A stretch of 64,000 nucleotides of DNA from Typhlomys cinereus (GCA_023101885.1 JALPQD010000358.1:1274761-1338760), one strand, 5' to 3'. Positions 46,384-58,488 are shown, counted from the first letter of the stretch. The notes: a model not told the origin generated them from the letters alone. Translations and numbers: made by a program.

Positions 46384-47899
46384 AATTACTCCTTTCTCTC
46401 TTTCTGGATTGTTTTCAGGGGCTTTCTTTTTGTCCCTAGTTATTAAATCAAGAGTATATTAGAGTTGCCTAGTAGAGGCCTAGTTTCTAGGCTCCATTGA
46501 AGTTTTGGATTCAGTATGTGTGGGATGAGGGCCAAGAATCTATATTGTCTGGCAAGTTCCCAAGGGATACTGCTACTGGGCTGAGGACCTCATTTCTGGA
46601 CTTCGAGGTTTGGTTTGTTGAGTTACACAGGAGTCCAAACAGCAGACTTGGAAAAGGAAAAGTGACAACATTTCTCTAGGAAGTGGATGGAAATAAAAGC
46701 AAAAGAAAAAGTAGATATTAGAAAGTAGAATACTGATTGGAGACTCAAAGCGACATATTTAAGAATTTCAATGCAAATCAGAAAGCCAAAATCTAATGGG
46801 GTCATAATTTAACTTTGAGCATGATTCCTCATCTAGGCATTAAATAAGGAAGGGCACAGATGATGGTTCAGCTATAGCATTTTACTCTAAGGAGCCTCTG
46901 AATTCTATTATTTGGCATTCTTGGTTTTCTGTTCCAGAGTTAATATCAAATCATGTCACCGAAATTGAGTTTTGTTTATAAAATCTATGCATCAGATAAA
47001 TGGATTAAAAAGTGATTTTTTTTCACTTCACAGTTTATCATAAATCTCTTTGGTTTCCAGTAAAAGGAAAAGGCTTCTTCTTTTTCCTGAATGGATTCAG
47101 GGTCGTAGACAAAAGGAGCAGATTAAATGAAGCCCATAACCCCCAGAATTGATGGACAGGACATGGCACTATGGGAACTCAGCAAACCAGGATGCACCCC
47201 ACCTTCCTTTTGCTGGTGACGCTGGAATGGAATCTGAGTTCTAGCACACTTGTTATGGGCTCTTTCCATAAGGTAATCCAGCTGGGTCTGTCAATCACCC
47301 AGCTAGTACTCCAGCTCCCAGGAAATCAGACCCACCTGGAGGCTGCTAAGGAGGTGGGTGGAATGAGAGTCCCCTTAATGAGACTATGTGCTTCTCCCCA
47401 GAACCCCTTTCTTCACCTGGCTTCTTTCTCATAGGGCATGACAGAAACAAGAGCTAAAGCTTTGTAGACTGTAGAATGTAGGGCACAATTTCCCTTTCTT
47501 CTAAGCCTCTTCTCTTGGTTTTCGTTTCCAAAGTCTATATATGCTTTCACTGCTCAACATCCTCCTTCCAACTGTTGATGGTATCTCACCTTCTATCCCA
47601 AGACTTCCTCCTGCCAAGAATTAGATCCTTTTATTTTTCCTTGCTTCTTAGTCTAGTGATTGTCCACCTGCTGCGCACACAACCTGATCTTTATGTCAGT
47701 CAGCAAGCTGAGAACCTGAATCTATAGAAAGTGCACCCTGCAGACTGAGCTTCTCCTTCTGCTTCTCATAGGCCAGAGGTTCCCTCTTCTTCTCCCTCCC
47801 TCAATGACTGTGGCAGCCTTTGGGTGCTACCTTTTTCATTCCCTCCTTTCTTCCAGGCATCTCTCTCTCTTCTTTCTCTGTCTCTCAAATATTGCTGTG

Positions 47900-47903
47900 T
47901 GCG

Positions 47904-47952
<49 letters not shown>

Positions 47953-48196
47953 CTGTGTATATCAGAAGACATTGTGTGTACCTGTGGAAGCCCAAGGGTT
48001 GCTTCAGGAATTTCCCTGGATTGATGCTACCTCCTCTTTGTTTTGCTCTGGGGTTTTTCAGGCTCCACTTTCCAGAGCTGGAAGAACAGGACACCACCAT
48101 TTCTGCCTGGTGTTTTTCATAGAATCTGCAGTCCAGACTCAGGACCTTCTGCTTGCAAAGCAGAGACTTAACTCCTGAGCCATCTGTCTAGCCCAC
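47900..48196 (-). mobile_element. B2-like SINE with (GT)n on the + strand
   Basis: GT run about 47906-47950; body and head (CTAGCCC on +) match the family at 13429. No clear target repeat. Confidence 0.8.
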
Positions 48197-48228
48197 AGCT
48201 CTCCCTCTTATAGTAGCAGACTACAAAT

Positions 48229-48992
48229 AACCCACCTTCATTCTTTTTAAAAAATATTTATTTATCTTTTCCACTCATACAAACTTGATAGGTACCCCAT
48301 TCCCCTCCCTCCCTCTACCCCTCCCTGGATCCCCTTGCTCCCTCCCCCCTTTTCCCTTTCCTTCCCCCCTCCCTTATTCCCATTCCCCCCCCCTCCCTAG
48401 AGCATCTTTTATTGTGCATGTCAAACTTCCCTCTGGGTCCTACTCTCTGATGATGTATAAGGACTTAGTAGCATTGCCTAGAGCTTTTTTTTTTTTGTAT
48501 TCCCCTTTAGTATGGGAACACTATTGTGGTTGTTAATCCCTTGCCTCTAAGGATCCTAGTGCCTGTGATCCATGCTAGACTTTGGAGGGTCAATGATGTG
48601 TTGGTCAATGCACAGGTCATGCAAAGTCCTATTATGATTACTTAGGCCCTAACTTGTGTGGAGTATCTTGCGTGTCGTAACTCCTCCCCATCTTTAGGCT
48701 CTTACAATCTTACCGCCCTCTCTTTTGCAAATTTCCCTGAGCTTCAGGATGGGGAGAGATTAGGCTGACCTGGTTCCAGATGGTTGATATAGAGTTTCTG
48801 ATGTTCTGAATTGTGGTTTGTTGATTATTTTTTTTCAGTTTTGCTGCTCCTGCACCACCCTTAGCTCCATCCTGATGGGTATTGGATATTACCCCCTGGC
48901 CAGAGATAAAAGGCTGTTAAAATAGAGTCTTATTGTAAGAGTAGATTCAAAGGTAGATGGAATAAGAGGAGACCGAACCCACCTTCATTCTT
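48229..48992 (-). mobile_element. 5'-truncated L1 3' UTR with 17-bp target duplication
   Basis: L1 body 48246-48975. AACCCACCTTCATTCTT flanks it at 48229-48245 and 48976-48992. Confidence 0.93.
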
Positions 48993-49719
48993 AAATGGAG
49001 ATCTCTCACAAATGAGATTCCCCCCTGCCCCCAAATCTACATTTCCCTGTCTCCTTTCATTTCCTCAGCACAGTAGCATTGGATGCTACTTCCAAAACCC
49101 TGGCCTATATTTCTACTTGTAACTAGAGAAAGTAATATACATTGCTCATGATGCTTGTCTTCTAGGGACGTAGCCTTGTTTGATTCTCTGTAATGCGCTT
49201 GACCTTCTGATCATGTCTCTGTAAAATCCTCTAACGTTTGACTTCCATATGTTCCTATTCCTATGACTCACTAAACTTCCAGAAGTTTCTTTTGTATCTC
49301 TGTCGAGGGATTCAACTCTTCCACCTGCCTTGCAAGCATCCCTCAAGATGCTAATTCAGGCTTTCTTCCCAATTCAAACTCTCCAGAAACACCAGACACA
49401 CCTTGCAATTTTAACCACAATGTGGGGTTTCACTGTACTATTACTTTTCTCCTGAACTTCAAACTTCTTGGTACAATCGTGTTTTGAAATTCTACAGATA
49501 TTCAAACTCAGTCCATTTTAAAACAAATTCACTAGCTTCTTCTAACCCTTTGTCTTCCATGTGTACTTTCCACTTCATTCACATTCCTACATCACCAGAT
49601 CATAAATTCATAAATGTGCACAGTGTATTGTCTTCACACCTTTTCTCCTTAACCCATAGACACTGCATTGGGTTGGACAAGCTCTTTACTGAAAGCCACT
49701 GGATTGCATTGGCACACTT

Positions 49720-50095
49720 TCTTTTTACAAAGTTTTTTAAATTTTTATTTATGCTAACAAGGGGCTCCTATGCTTTATCGACCCCAACCTACCCCCACCC
49801 CATTTCCTATCCTTTCCCACCTGTTCTCCCTCTGCCTCCACCTCACTCAACATGTGAGATCCATTAGGTCCTATCTGGAACACCTACACTAATGCTCGGG
49901 TACCTGCTAGGATTCAAATGTTTCTCCAGTGGGTATCCTGTAGAGTAATAGAATCCCCTTTTCTTTTGTCTGGCACTAGTTCCATACAGTCTTTCAGAAC
50001 AGGATCCTGTCTCATGGGATCTTCTGTTTCATGGCAAAGTGTTGCTAGGCCAGTTATTATAGAGGTCTAGTGGTACACATTATCTAAAAGGTCAA
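49720..50095 (-). mobile_element. Old L1 3' UTR-like fragment
   Basis: T-rich start followed by a C-rich tract (49780-49850) and text resembling older rodent L1 3' ends. Confidence 0.45.
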
Positions 50096-50229
50096 GAGAA
50101 GTTTCTTTGCATATCATATGACTCCTTCTGTGGTTACCCAGCTCCACAGCTTCGTTGTAAAACAGTTATAAGACAGTAAGTCAGCAAATGAGAGGAGCTG
50201 GGTTCCAATGAATCTTGATTCCTAAGATT

Positions 50230-50462
50230 GGATGCAGTCAGACCTAGTAGCATAGGTCTGAAACCCCAGGTACTTGGGATGCTGAGGCAAAAGGATCACA
50301 AGTTCAAGGTCAGCCTGGGCAATTTGGTGACACTTTTCAAAGTGAAAAGCAAAGCTAAGCATGGTAGCTCACACATAGAAACTAGTACTTGGAATGCCCC
50401 TGCAGATAGACTCTCAAGATCAGCCTGGGTTACACAGCAAAACCCCTGTCTCAAAAAGCTGA
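50230..50462 (+). mobile_element. Two adjacent B1-like SINE fragments
   Basis: GGTACTTGGGATGCTGAGGC and CAAGTTCAAGGTCAGCCTGG mark the first. A second right part (GATCAGCCTGGGTTACACAG, CTGTCTCAAAAA) follows at 50345-50455. Confidence 0.7.
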
Positions 50463-51112
50463 ACATTTTACCATACCTGCATAATGGCTGACATACCAAC
50501 ATGCCCCCATAGACTAGTCATAATTACATGCAGTGGAAACTTTGGGGGTTAGTGCTGGACGGGTGAAAGAGAATGCCCCTAGCAGTGGGGCTGCTCGAGG
50601 AGGGGCCACTTGATCTGGTACAGAGGCCTGAGTAGACAATCCAGAGGCAACCCTGGGGCCCATAGAAGCAGAAAGGCAGGAGGATGGGAGAGAGTGGGAT
50701 GGATTGATGAAGAGAGGAGAAGGAGAGAGGGAACAGAGGATGAGAAAGAGGAGGGAAAGATGGAGGGTAAGTACTTAATATGCTTGTAAAACTAGGGAAA
50801 AATTAGATGTAAAAATATTATAAAGTCACTATATTCATGGATGAAACTCTAAGCAAATAAAAATTAAATTAAAAAATAAACATCAATGCCCAGACTTCCT
50901 AGTGAGAGAGAGAGAGAGACAGAGAGAGCTGAAAATATGAGAATGAAATAGAATGAAAGAAAAGTGGATGTATGGGAGGTTGAAGGGATAGGGATGGGAA
51001 GTCCCTTTCAAATTTCCAAGTCAGGCCTTACTATTGCTGGGCTTCTCTATTTCCCTTTAATTCCCATGACAGCTGAGAGATTTGTCTACTTCCATCTTGT
51101 AATTTCTCAAGC

Positions 51113-51114
<2 letters not shown>

Positions 51115-51154
<40 letters not shown>
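51115..51154. repeat. (AC)n microsatellite
   Basis: About 20 dinucleotide units, 235 bp upstream of IDO2 exon 2. Confidence 0.97.
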
Positions 51155-51155
<1 letters not shown>

Positions 51156-51388
51156 AGTAATACACTCCACCAAGCACTGGGTTTCAACTCACTGCATCTG
51201 CCCCCATCCTCCTTGCTATACGACAAGAGCATAGACATATGTCTGTAGTGTCTAATGTATCCTGAGGCCAAGTCTAGTGAGTTCTCCAAATTTCTACATA
51301 TGAGTTGATTTGAAGTCTCCTTAACAGTGATTCTGAAACTGCACCCCAGAGCAGTCTAAAATATGACATGTTTCTGTTCTGAATGCAG

Positions 51389-51484
51389 AAAGACCTTCCG
51401 GATCACTACAGACCTTGGATGGAAATTGCCAACAAACTTCCTCACTTGATCCAGAGTCACCAGCTCCGAGCTCATGTGTATGAG
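51389..51484 (+). CDS. IDO2: IDO2 coding exon 2
   Basis: 32 codons, phase 0 at both ends, between TGCAG and GTAGGT. It encodes [16 protein letters not shown] and a following [14 protein letters not shown] segment, part of the helical N-terminal domain that covers the active site in IDO enzymes. The RPWMEIA form is IDO2-like. The junction from exon 1 (NPL) and to exon 3 (MPLLDC) agrees with the family order. No stop or frameshift is seen. Confidence 0.96.
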
Positions 51485-53534
51485 GTAGGTCTTCTTTGTT
51501 CTCTTCACTCCCACTCCTCTTTCCATCTTCCTCCACCTTTGCACACGTTCTTTCTCAGTCTCGTGGCAATGAAGCAGTCGTCCCAGGAACAGACTCTGAT
51601 CACAGTCACTTACCTGTCAGCAGGTCTGTCTCGTCTGCTCTAAGCAGTGAGTCCTTCCCAGTGACCTTTACCCTAAGGCTTCCAGAACCAGCCCAAGCCC
51701 TTACCACACGATTGTTAAAAGAGTAATCTGGGTGGGAATTGAAAATAAGCTCATGAAAACTGGGAAAGATAAGCATGGGGCCTATTCCGCAGTCATGTGA
51801 CCAGTGGTCTGCTATCTCCATCCACATGAGCAGTGTTCTGCTGTCTCCGACTACACGGCCACATGCTATCTCTGAGTGGGCAGCCCCGCTTTTGTTACGA
51901 GGATCATAGGCTAGTTTACTCAAAAGGATTTATGATCTATAACTCATGAGTTCTGCAGAAAAATTATTGCCACAGACATTAGCATCTACATCTCTGGGAC
52001 ATAGTAAAGTGACAGATGAGTTATTTCCCTCAAGTGTGTGGAAGGAACTTCTTGGTGGGAATTATCCCACAGAAGGCACATTAGGAAAAACACAGTGAGT
52101 CTATCCTTTATACTTTTCACAGGTTTCCAATATCTTGAAAGCATTGACCTCACAATATCAGGAAATCTTGGTCTTCCAGTATCATGAACACCAAATGACT
52201 TGAAAGGGCCCTTCACAGTTCCTGACATATGATAGCATTCAGCGCCTACTTCTTACTTCCCTTTTTCATCTCCATCTCTCAGTCAAGCCACAAGCTTTCC
52301 CAGAGCTAAGGAAGGCATCCACCCTTTAGAGCTCTTCTCATCTCTCTTGTTTAATGTCTAACTATAAACCTGATCTATGTCAAGAACAAGATTAGAAACA
52401 TGGAAACTGTAAAAGCAGATTTGTGTTTGTCTGAATAACTTGTTAATAATTATGCTGCTATTAAGTATGTGAACTGCACATATGTACATAAAACATTCTG
52501 AAATAATGTAGCTTGAAACACTAATTGTACAGAACAAAGAGTGTATGGGAAGCTATAAGAGGAAAGCCCAAGGCACATGCAAAAAAAGCATTTTGGAATG
52601 GAACTTTAAAAGCTGGTGTGCAGTCTGGAGAGACGGTGACAAGCCCACGATGCAGAGAGCTCAGTGGTGCTGCTTCCCTTAGATTCACCAGGCTCAAAGA
52701 ATTTACTCATCTCCCTCAAGGCTTTGGATAAACAAGACAAAACCCAACCAAAATTAGTAGACAAGGAATTAATGAAATCAAAGTGAAAATAACGGCTCAA
52801 AGAATCCATGAAACAAAGAATCGGCTTATTTTTGAAAAGACAAAGATTAATGACCTCTTAGTGACATTAACAAAAAAATTAAAAAGTCAATATAATAAAA
52901 TAGAGATGAAAGGGAGGCATTACAATAGGTACCAATGAAATTCAGGAAATCATAAGAACACACTGTAAAATCCTACATTCCAAGCTAGAGAAAGTCCCTT
53001 ATTTAAGGGACAAATTCTAGATGCATATGACCTACTACAGTTAAGCCAAGATAAGATAAATAATTTAAACAGTTTTATATTGAAATAGTAGTTAAAAACA
53101 ATCTCCTGACTGAAAAAAATGTTCACTTCAGACCTGGTAGAAAAGATCTTTCAAGAACTAAAATCAAAAGGATCTTAAAAACAAAATAAAAAGGAAAGGA
53201 TCCTTCTAAACAAGGGAGGAATGCTTTAAACTTTTTGAAAAGGCAATATTATTTTAAATGCACACTAGAAAAACTCAGCAACAACAAAAATCTATAGACC
53301 AACCTCCTAATGAACAAATGGTGAAACAGTCTCAGTAGAATACCTGCAACTGAATATAGGAGCATATCAAATAAATCATTTGTCATGACTGAGTTGGTTT
53401 TATTCCAGAGATATAAGGATGGTTCACCATATGAAAATCAGTAAATGTAATACATCACGTAAATGGACTCAAGGACAGAAACCACATAACTATCTCAATA
53501 AGCTTCTAAAAATACCTTTGGCAAAATTAATCTT

Positions 53535-53737
53535 TCTACTGGCAAGGTGGCTCAGTGGGTAAGGCACCTGCTGTCAAACCTAGCAACTTGAGTTCAAATC
53601 GCAGAGGCCCCCATGTGGAACGAGAGAACCGACTTCTAAAAGACTGAACTCCATGTAGTGCTCTTCTCTGGTCCTCTCTCTGTTTCAGTTCTCTTCCCCC
53701 TTCTTTACTCTCAAATAAATAAAATATTTTTTAAAAA
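53535..53737 (+). mobile_element. tRNA-derived B2/B3-like SINE
   Basis: Begins ACTGGCAAGGTGGCTCAGTG with A and B boxes (TGGCTCAGTGGG, GAGTTCAAATC) and ends in an AAATAAATAAAAT tail. Inserted in the L1 fragment. Confidence 0.82.
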
Positions 53738-53958
53738 TTTAATATCCCTTTTTTCTTTCTAAAAAAGCTCAAAGAGAATAGGGATGGAAGGAAAATATGT
53801 CAGCACAATAAAGGTCATGCACAGAGAGTCTATAATCAGGATCGTGTCATGCAATTATATCCACCTAATTTTTAATGAAGATGCCAAAAATATACACTGG
53901 AGAAAAGACAGAATCTTCCACAAGTGGTGTTAGGAAAATTGGATATCCGTATACAGAA
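53689..53958 (+). repeat. Left arm of a large inverted repeat
   Basis: About 270 bp. Its reverse complement occurs at 54293-54513 and continues at 54928-54972 after an L1. By eye about 95 percent identity in the 221-bp main part. It includes the SINE tail and the L1 deletion junction. Confidence 0.9.
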
Positions 53959-54292
53959 AAATGAACCTAAACTCTTACCTCTCTCACCTTACAGAAAAAT
54001 CAACTACAAATGGATTGAAAGTGTCTAGTGGAAGATTTCCAAATCTAAAGCTGCTAGAGGAAAAATAGGGAATGTACCCCAAAATATAGACTTAGGTAAA
54101 GAATTTCTGAATAAGAAAGACAACCAAATGTAGACAAGAGTTAAGAGGCTTCTGCACAGGGAACGGAAGTCAAAGACCAAACATCAAAAACGAATGACCA
54201 AATGAGAATAGAGGCAGTGAAACTGAGCAGACTTCTACAAAGAGGAAATACAACTAGCTAAAAAATAATTACAGAATCATCGAGCACCATAG

Positions 54293-54972
54293 TTCTGTAT
54301 ACGGATATCCAGTTTTCCTAACACCACTTGTGGAAGATTCTATCTTTTCTCCAGTATATATTTTTGGCATCTTCATTAAAAATTAGGTGGATATAATTGC
54401 ATGACACAATGCTGACTATAGACTCGCTGTGCATGACCTTTATTGTGTTGACATATTTTCCTTCCATCCCTATTCTTGCTGGGCTTTTTTAGAAAGAAAA
54501 AAGGGATATTAAATTTTTTATTTTTTTATTATTAATACATTTTTATTATTATTTCAGCTCATACAAACTTAATAGGTACACCGGTTCCCTCCCTCCCTCT
54601 TCCTCCCCCGTACCCCCTACTCCCCCTCCCCATCCCCCTCCCTCCCCATCCCCCAGTGCCTCCCGCCCCAATTCCCAGAGAGTCCTTTCTTGTGCATGCC
54701 TGATTTTCCTCTGGGCCCTCCTCTCCGATGACGTACAAGGACCCAGTGGCCTTTCCCTAAACCCTTTCCCGTGGTCCCCTTAGGTATAGGAACACTGCTG
54801 TGGCTGCCAATCCTTTGCCTCCAAGGATCTTGGTGCCTTTAGCAGATGCTAGACTTTGTGAGGTCAACAGTGTGTTGGACATTGTGCAGGGCATGCAAAG
54901 TCCAATTATGATTGCTTCAGCCCTAACAAAAAACATTTTGTTTATTTGAGAGTAAAGAAGGGGGAAGAGAAA
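54293..54972 (-). repeat. Right arm of the inverted repeat, split by an L1
   Basis: Arm bases 54293-54513 and 54928-54972 match the left arm in reverse complement; 54514-54927 is a later L1. The loop between the arms is about 334 bp. Confidence 0.88.
54514..54927 (-). mobile_element. 5'-truncated L1 3' UTR inside the inverted-repeat arm
   Basis: T-rich start on +, G-rich tract on - (CT-rich 54585-54660 on +), same type as at 41892. The flanks are A/T runs, so the target duplication cannot be resolved. Confidence 0.88.
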
Positions 54973-55379
54973 CGAATGGCCACCAGAGAAATGTTTTGGA
55001 ATCACTTCGTGTTTAGAGGAATGAGGCCAGAGTCTCAGGTGTACTTGGGAAGTTTTTCCTGGAAACTTTTCTCTCCTAAGTCGAGAGCACTGATGGTGCA
55101 CTTTATTCCCTTACCTCCTGCTGCCCTGCTGGTAGTTGTGGCTTTTCAAGGCTTGGGGTACGGCTAGGACAAAGTAAGAAGACACAAAACTGAGTTTTAA
55201 AACTTTGAAAAAGCAGCTGTAAGATAGCTCAGAAATTGTTGAGATAACTTTAGTACACTGACTGGATAAGTTAGACATGTTAAAAGTAATTCCACTTCTT
55301 ACTTTAGAAAATGTGATTGCCAGAAACTTCCAAACAAAACCTGTGACTCGTGACTCTTGTGGTCAATGCTGACATAAAG

Positions 55380-56160
55380 GGAGAGGAGCACTGTGGCCGG
55401 GGATCTCTCTGGGATCTGTGGTCAGTTTTGTCTTTTGTACCTGGGGAAAGAGCAAACTATGCCACACGGTGATTTCAACATCTTTTTAGCGAGGACCTTA
55501 GAGTTAGTTCGTCACTGCTGTCGCAATTCTTGGTATGTCAACGCAAGGGGGCTTCTGACCAGGCCTTGCAGCGCTGGGAGTCCAAACTGCAGACGCCTAG
55601 ATGCGCCTTCAGCCTTGCAAGCCTGCCCTCTGGCGGTGCGAGGAATAAGGGCCCGCCCGGAGGCCACCTGTGCCACCTCCTTCTGTGAAGCTTTGCTTAG
55701 CTGGGAAGGAAACCAGGCATCCCCTATGTTGCACGCGACGCCTCCAGGGGGGGAGGTAGGGGTAGTGGCTTGGATCTGCTGTGCGTAGAGCTGGGGAAAG
55801 GAAGAGGGGATGACCCAGGACGCAGCTCACAGGAAACAGATTGCGGTCCACCACACCTTGGCAGACCCAGGAAACTTGGCGCTTGTTTGGAAGGCTATCG
55901 CTCCTGCCTGGCACCATACAAGAGGCTTCACTGGGGCCCAGGTGATTTGTACCAGGGTTCTATCCTGTAGTCCAACTGGGGCACCGGTGACTGCATTTCC
56001 ACTGTGCTGCAGCGCTGTATTCCCAGCTCCTCTGAGTCAGAGCTTACTCTGCAGAGGACTTAGACGGGCAATTTGCTTATGCTGCTTAGACTGTAAGAGA
56101 GCAATCCTCTCCCTTGGGCAGAGATTGTTACTCTGTAACTCTGAGACCCAGCAGTAAGAT
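55380..56160. other. GC- and CpG-richer block of unknown origin
   Basis: Richer in CpG than the surrounding intron, especially 55480-55760. It holds a CTCF-like word (CGCACCGCCAGAGGGC on -, 55625-55640). Open frames of 100-130 codons on both strands do not resemble a known protein. It could be an old LTR or a regulatory element. Confidence 0.4.
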
Positions 56161-56375
56161 GGGGAAGATCCAGACCCTGCAGAAGCTGGGGACAGCTTAG
56201 GTAGATTTAACCAATCACATCACTCAGAAATGTATTGGAATTACTTATAGTAGACTCCAAAGCAGCCACACAAGAAAGTCTCATTCCCAGCATAGATGAT
56301 GGCCTCACCGTGGCTGCATAGATGGCACTCTGTAAGTGCCTGTACTTACTAGTCAATGTAGCGTTCCTTGTTCCT

Positions 56376-56790
56376 TGTGGGGATTAGTGGGAATTAAACC
56401 AGGCCAGGGTTGAAGGGGTCTCAGCAATAGTGAGACTGAGACTGAAGCAAGTTTATTCTAAACTACTCAAGTATTATACATGGAAGTTGGGCAACCATCT
56501 GAAGTCCTTCACAATTGCAAAAACAGCTGAAGTACCATGATTTTATAAAAACAAGAAGTAAAGAATGAATAATAGGGGGCATTTGATGGGAAACTAAAAT
56601 TTTATAACTAGCTTAGTGCTCAAATAGTCAGCAGTTTCAAGGTAGCAGCCATACAGGTAGACATTGTTTTACCATAACTCTGGTTACATTTGGGCCTGAT
56701 CCTAGTTAATAAATCAGAGAACCCAGTGAGCTGATGGGATCACTTCCCTAGGCCACAGCACAAATAAAATCTCCCAAAGGGACAAAGAGT
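56376..56790 (-). repeat. Possible antisense LTR
   Basis: On - an AATAAA (56457-56452) lies after a TTTATAAAA-like box (56540-56550). Boundaries not defined. Confidence 0.35.
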
Positions 56791-57337
56791 AAGAATAAGG
56801 AAGTTCAAACTGCTGCTCTTTGCTACTTAGATTAGTGAATATTCAAGGGACTTGGGGAAGGCCTGAGCTAGCCCCCACAGCACTTCAAGGTCAGTTAACC
56901 TTCCTTTGCTCTCTATACTCAGCTCTTTCAGAGACCCCCCACGTCTCCAAGGCACGTGCAATTAGAGCAGAATTGTTTGCAAATGGCTGGGAAGGGCTCC
57001 AGGGAGAGTCAGATTCCCAGGTGAGGGTTTAATGACACTCCCCACTCTGTTTCTGAGGGAAGTCAACTAAAAACTGGTCTTGATGGTCTCCTATAAGTAG
57101 TTCCAACTGGTCAGGCACACATGGTAGCTGTTTTGCTACCATTTATAACACGTGGGCCATTTCCTGCACTGCAATGACCTTGGATGAGGGAAGTGCATAT
57201 GTAAAGATGCATTTGATCTTTCAACTTAACTGGTCTTGATTTGTTGTGTCCAAATGATCCTTTCAGCCACAAACCCCCTGCTCTCCTCTCGGTGCTTTCA
57301 GCCTTCCAGCTGCTGATCTTTTGAATCTCTTGGACAG

Positions 57338-57457
57338 ATGCCCCTCCTGGACTGTCATTTCCTAAAGGGTCATCGGGAGCAGCGCCTGGCTCATCTGGTG
57401 CTGGGAGCAATTACCATGGGATTCGTATGGCAGGAAGGAGAAACACAACCAGAGAAG
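57338..57457 (+). CDS. IDO2: IDO2 coding exon 3
   Basis: 40 codons, phase 0 at both ends, between GGACAG and GTAAAA. It starts [20 protein letters not shown] and ends [12 protein letters not shown], the IDO2-type sequence; IDO1 differs strongly at these blocks. The segment forms helices of the small N-terminal domain. No stop or frameshift is seen. The next exon at 61232 opens with VLPK, as expected. Confidence 0.97.
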
Positions 57458-58026
57458 GTAAAAGGACATCTGTCCTGTGATTCTTGGGCCTGGAGTGGAA
57501 AGTGGGGAATAAAGAGTTTTGTTTCCTTTTGCTTGCTACAGAGATGCTTCTTTACAGTCTTCTGTAATATTTCTCTGGCAGTCCATTCCAAGTATGTGTG
57601 AATAGTTTTGTTTGATCATGAGAGATCATCAAATACCTGGCAGCACTTGTATTCCTGACTGCATTAGTTATCTTGCTTGGTTTTCACAGTCGCATGGGAG
57701 ATAGATAGCTCACCTGTGCCCATTTTAAAGACTGCTGAGGCGCTTTCTCAAGCTCTTGGTGGACTGCTTTCCATAGACAGAATGAAAACCAGAGGGAAAG
57801 CTAGAGCTTCTGTGTTCCCTAAAGCAGAAAGCTGTCTTTCCCCACAGATGCTGAGACACAGGATGTGCATCTCTACTTCCTTAATACTGCTTTCTCCTAG
57901 TCTGTCATTACCTCACCAAACATTTAGCTAAATCTTTTCTGACTGTGTAGCTTTCTAGTTTCAACCTGCACTTAATCTTTGTTTCTTTCCTGTGAAGGAA
58001 ACTAATATTCCTTTTCATTCTCTTTT

Positions 58027-58488
58027 GAGACTGTTGGAACCGAGGTTCCCTTTGGGTCCCCTTACCCAGACCCCCGAAGGAGACACGAGGACCACCGAGT
58101 TGCTGTAAAGACAAGAGGCAAGCTTTTTATTAATCTGGCGCGCCAGGACCGTCTCCCTGCTCAGGCAAAAGAGAACGGCCCCGACTGAATTTGGGGCAAG
58201 GTTTTTATAGGAAAGCAACTGCATTGAGCAAATACATTCTGTAAAAATTTCCACTACACACAGGGAAGTTGAGTCGGTTCACAGATGTTCTAGCCGATAA
58301 CCTCGCCCTGGGCAGTTCCCGGCACGCCCAGGGGGAGAAGTCCAAAGGGTGAGATAAGCAGGCAGGCTCTGGTCAGCACGCCCGCAGTGAGTTGGCGCCT
58401 GCCGGAGAGTTTGGCGCCCGCGGGAGATTTGAATTTTGCGCCAGCGGGAACTTGGGCTTCACAGCGGGAACCTGGGTTCCACAGAGAC
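58027..58488 (-). repeat. CpG-rich solo LTR, antisense, with short target duplication
   Basis: LTR body 58032-58483. On - it starts TGTGGAACC and ends GGTTCCAACA, with TATAAAAA-like (about 58209-58203) and AATAAA (about 58130) signals. GAGAC flanks both sides (58027-58031 and 58484-58488). It is rich in CpG, including GGCGCGCC near 58137, suggesting a young element. No internal region remains. Confidence 0.85.

Larger units (their letters stand above)
33960..51388 (+). other. IDO2: IDO2 intron 1 (17.4 kb)
   Basis: Bounded by GTAAGG and TGCAG. About 33960-37560 contains no feature I can name. The rest holds the repeats, pseudogene and regulatory motif listed separately. No further open frame resembles an IDO exon. 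Confidence 0.85.
52730..54292 (+). mobile_element. Old internally deleted L1 ORF2 fragment, + strand
   Basis: Degenerate ORF2 sequence on +: the region before RT (52740-52870), then the RT region with TAATACATCACGTAAATGG (53449-53467) and CAAAATTAAT. It is split by a SINE at 53535-53737 and resumes at 53738. Near 53820 it jumps to the C-terminal part (ACTGGAGAAAAGACAG...CTTACCTCTCTCACC), so it carries an internal deletion. Confidence 0.7.
51485..57337 (+). other. IDO2: IDO2 intron 2 (5.9 kb)
   Basis: Bounded by GTAGGT and GACAG. 51485-52720 shows no recognised feature. The remainder holds L1 and SINE pieces, the large inverted repeat and a GC-rich block. Confidence 0.88.

Noticed and set aside
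47171..47434. 87-codon frame in intron 1 as an extra IDO2 exon
   Set aside because: No similarity to IDO proteins, and exon 1 joins exon 2 in phase without it.
55393..55788. 131-codon frame in the CpG-rich intron block
   Set aside because: No family resemblance, no flanking splice sites that fit IDO2 phases, and an open frame on the other strand as well.
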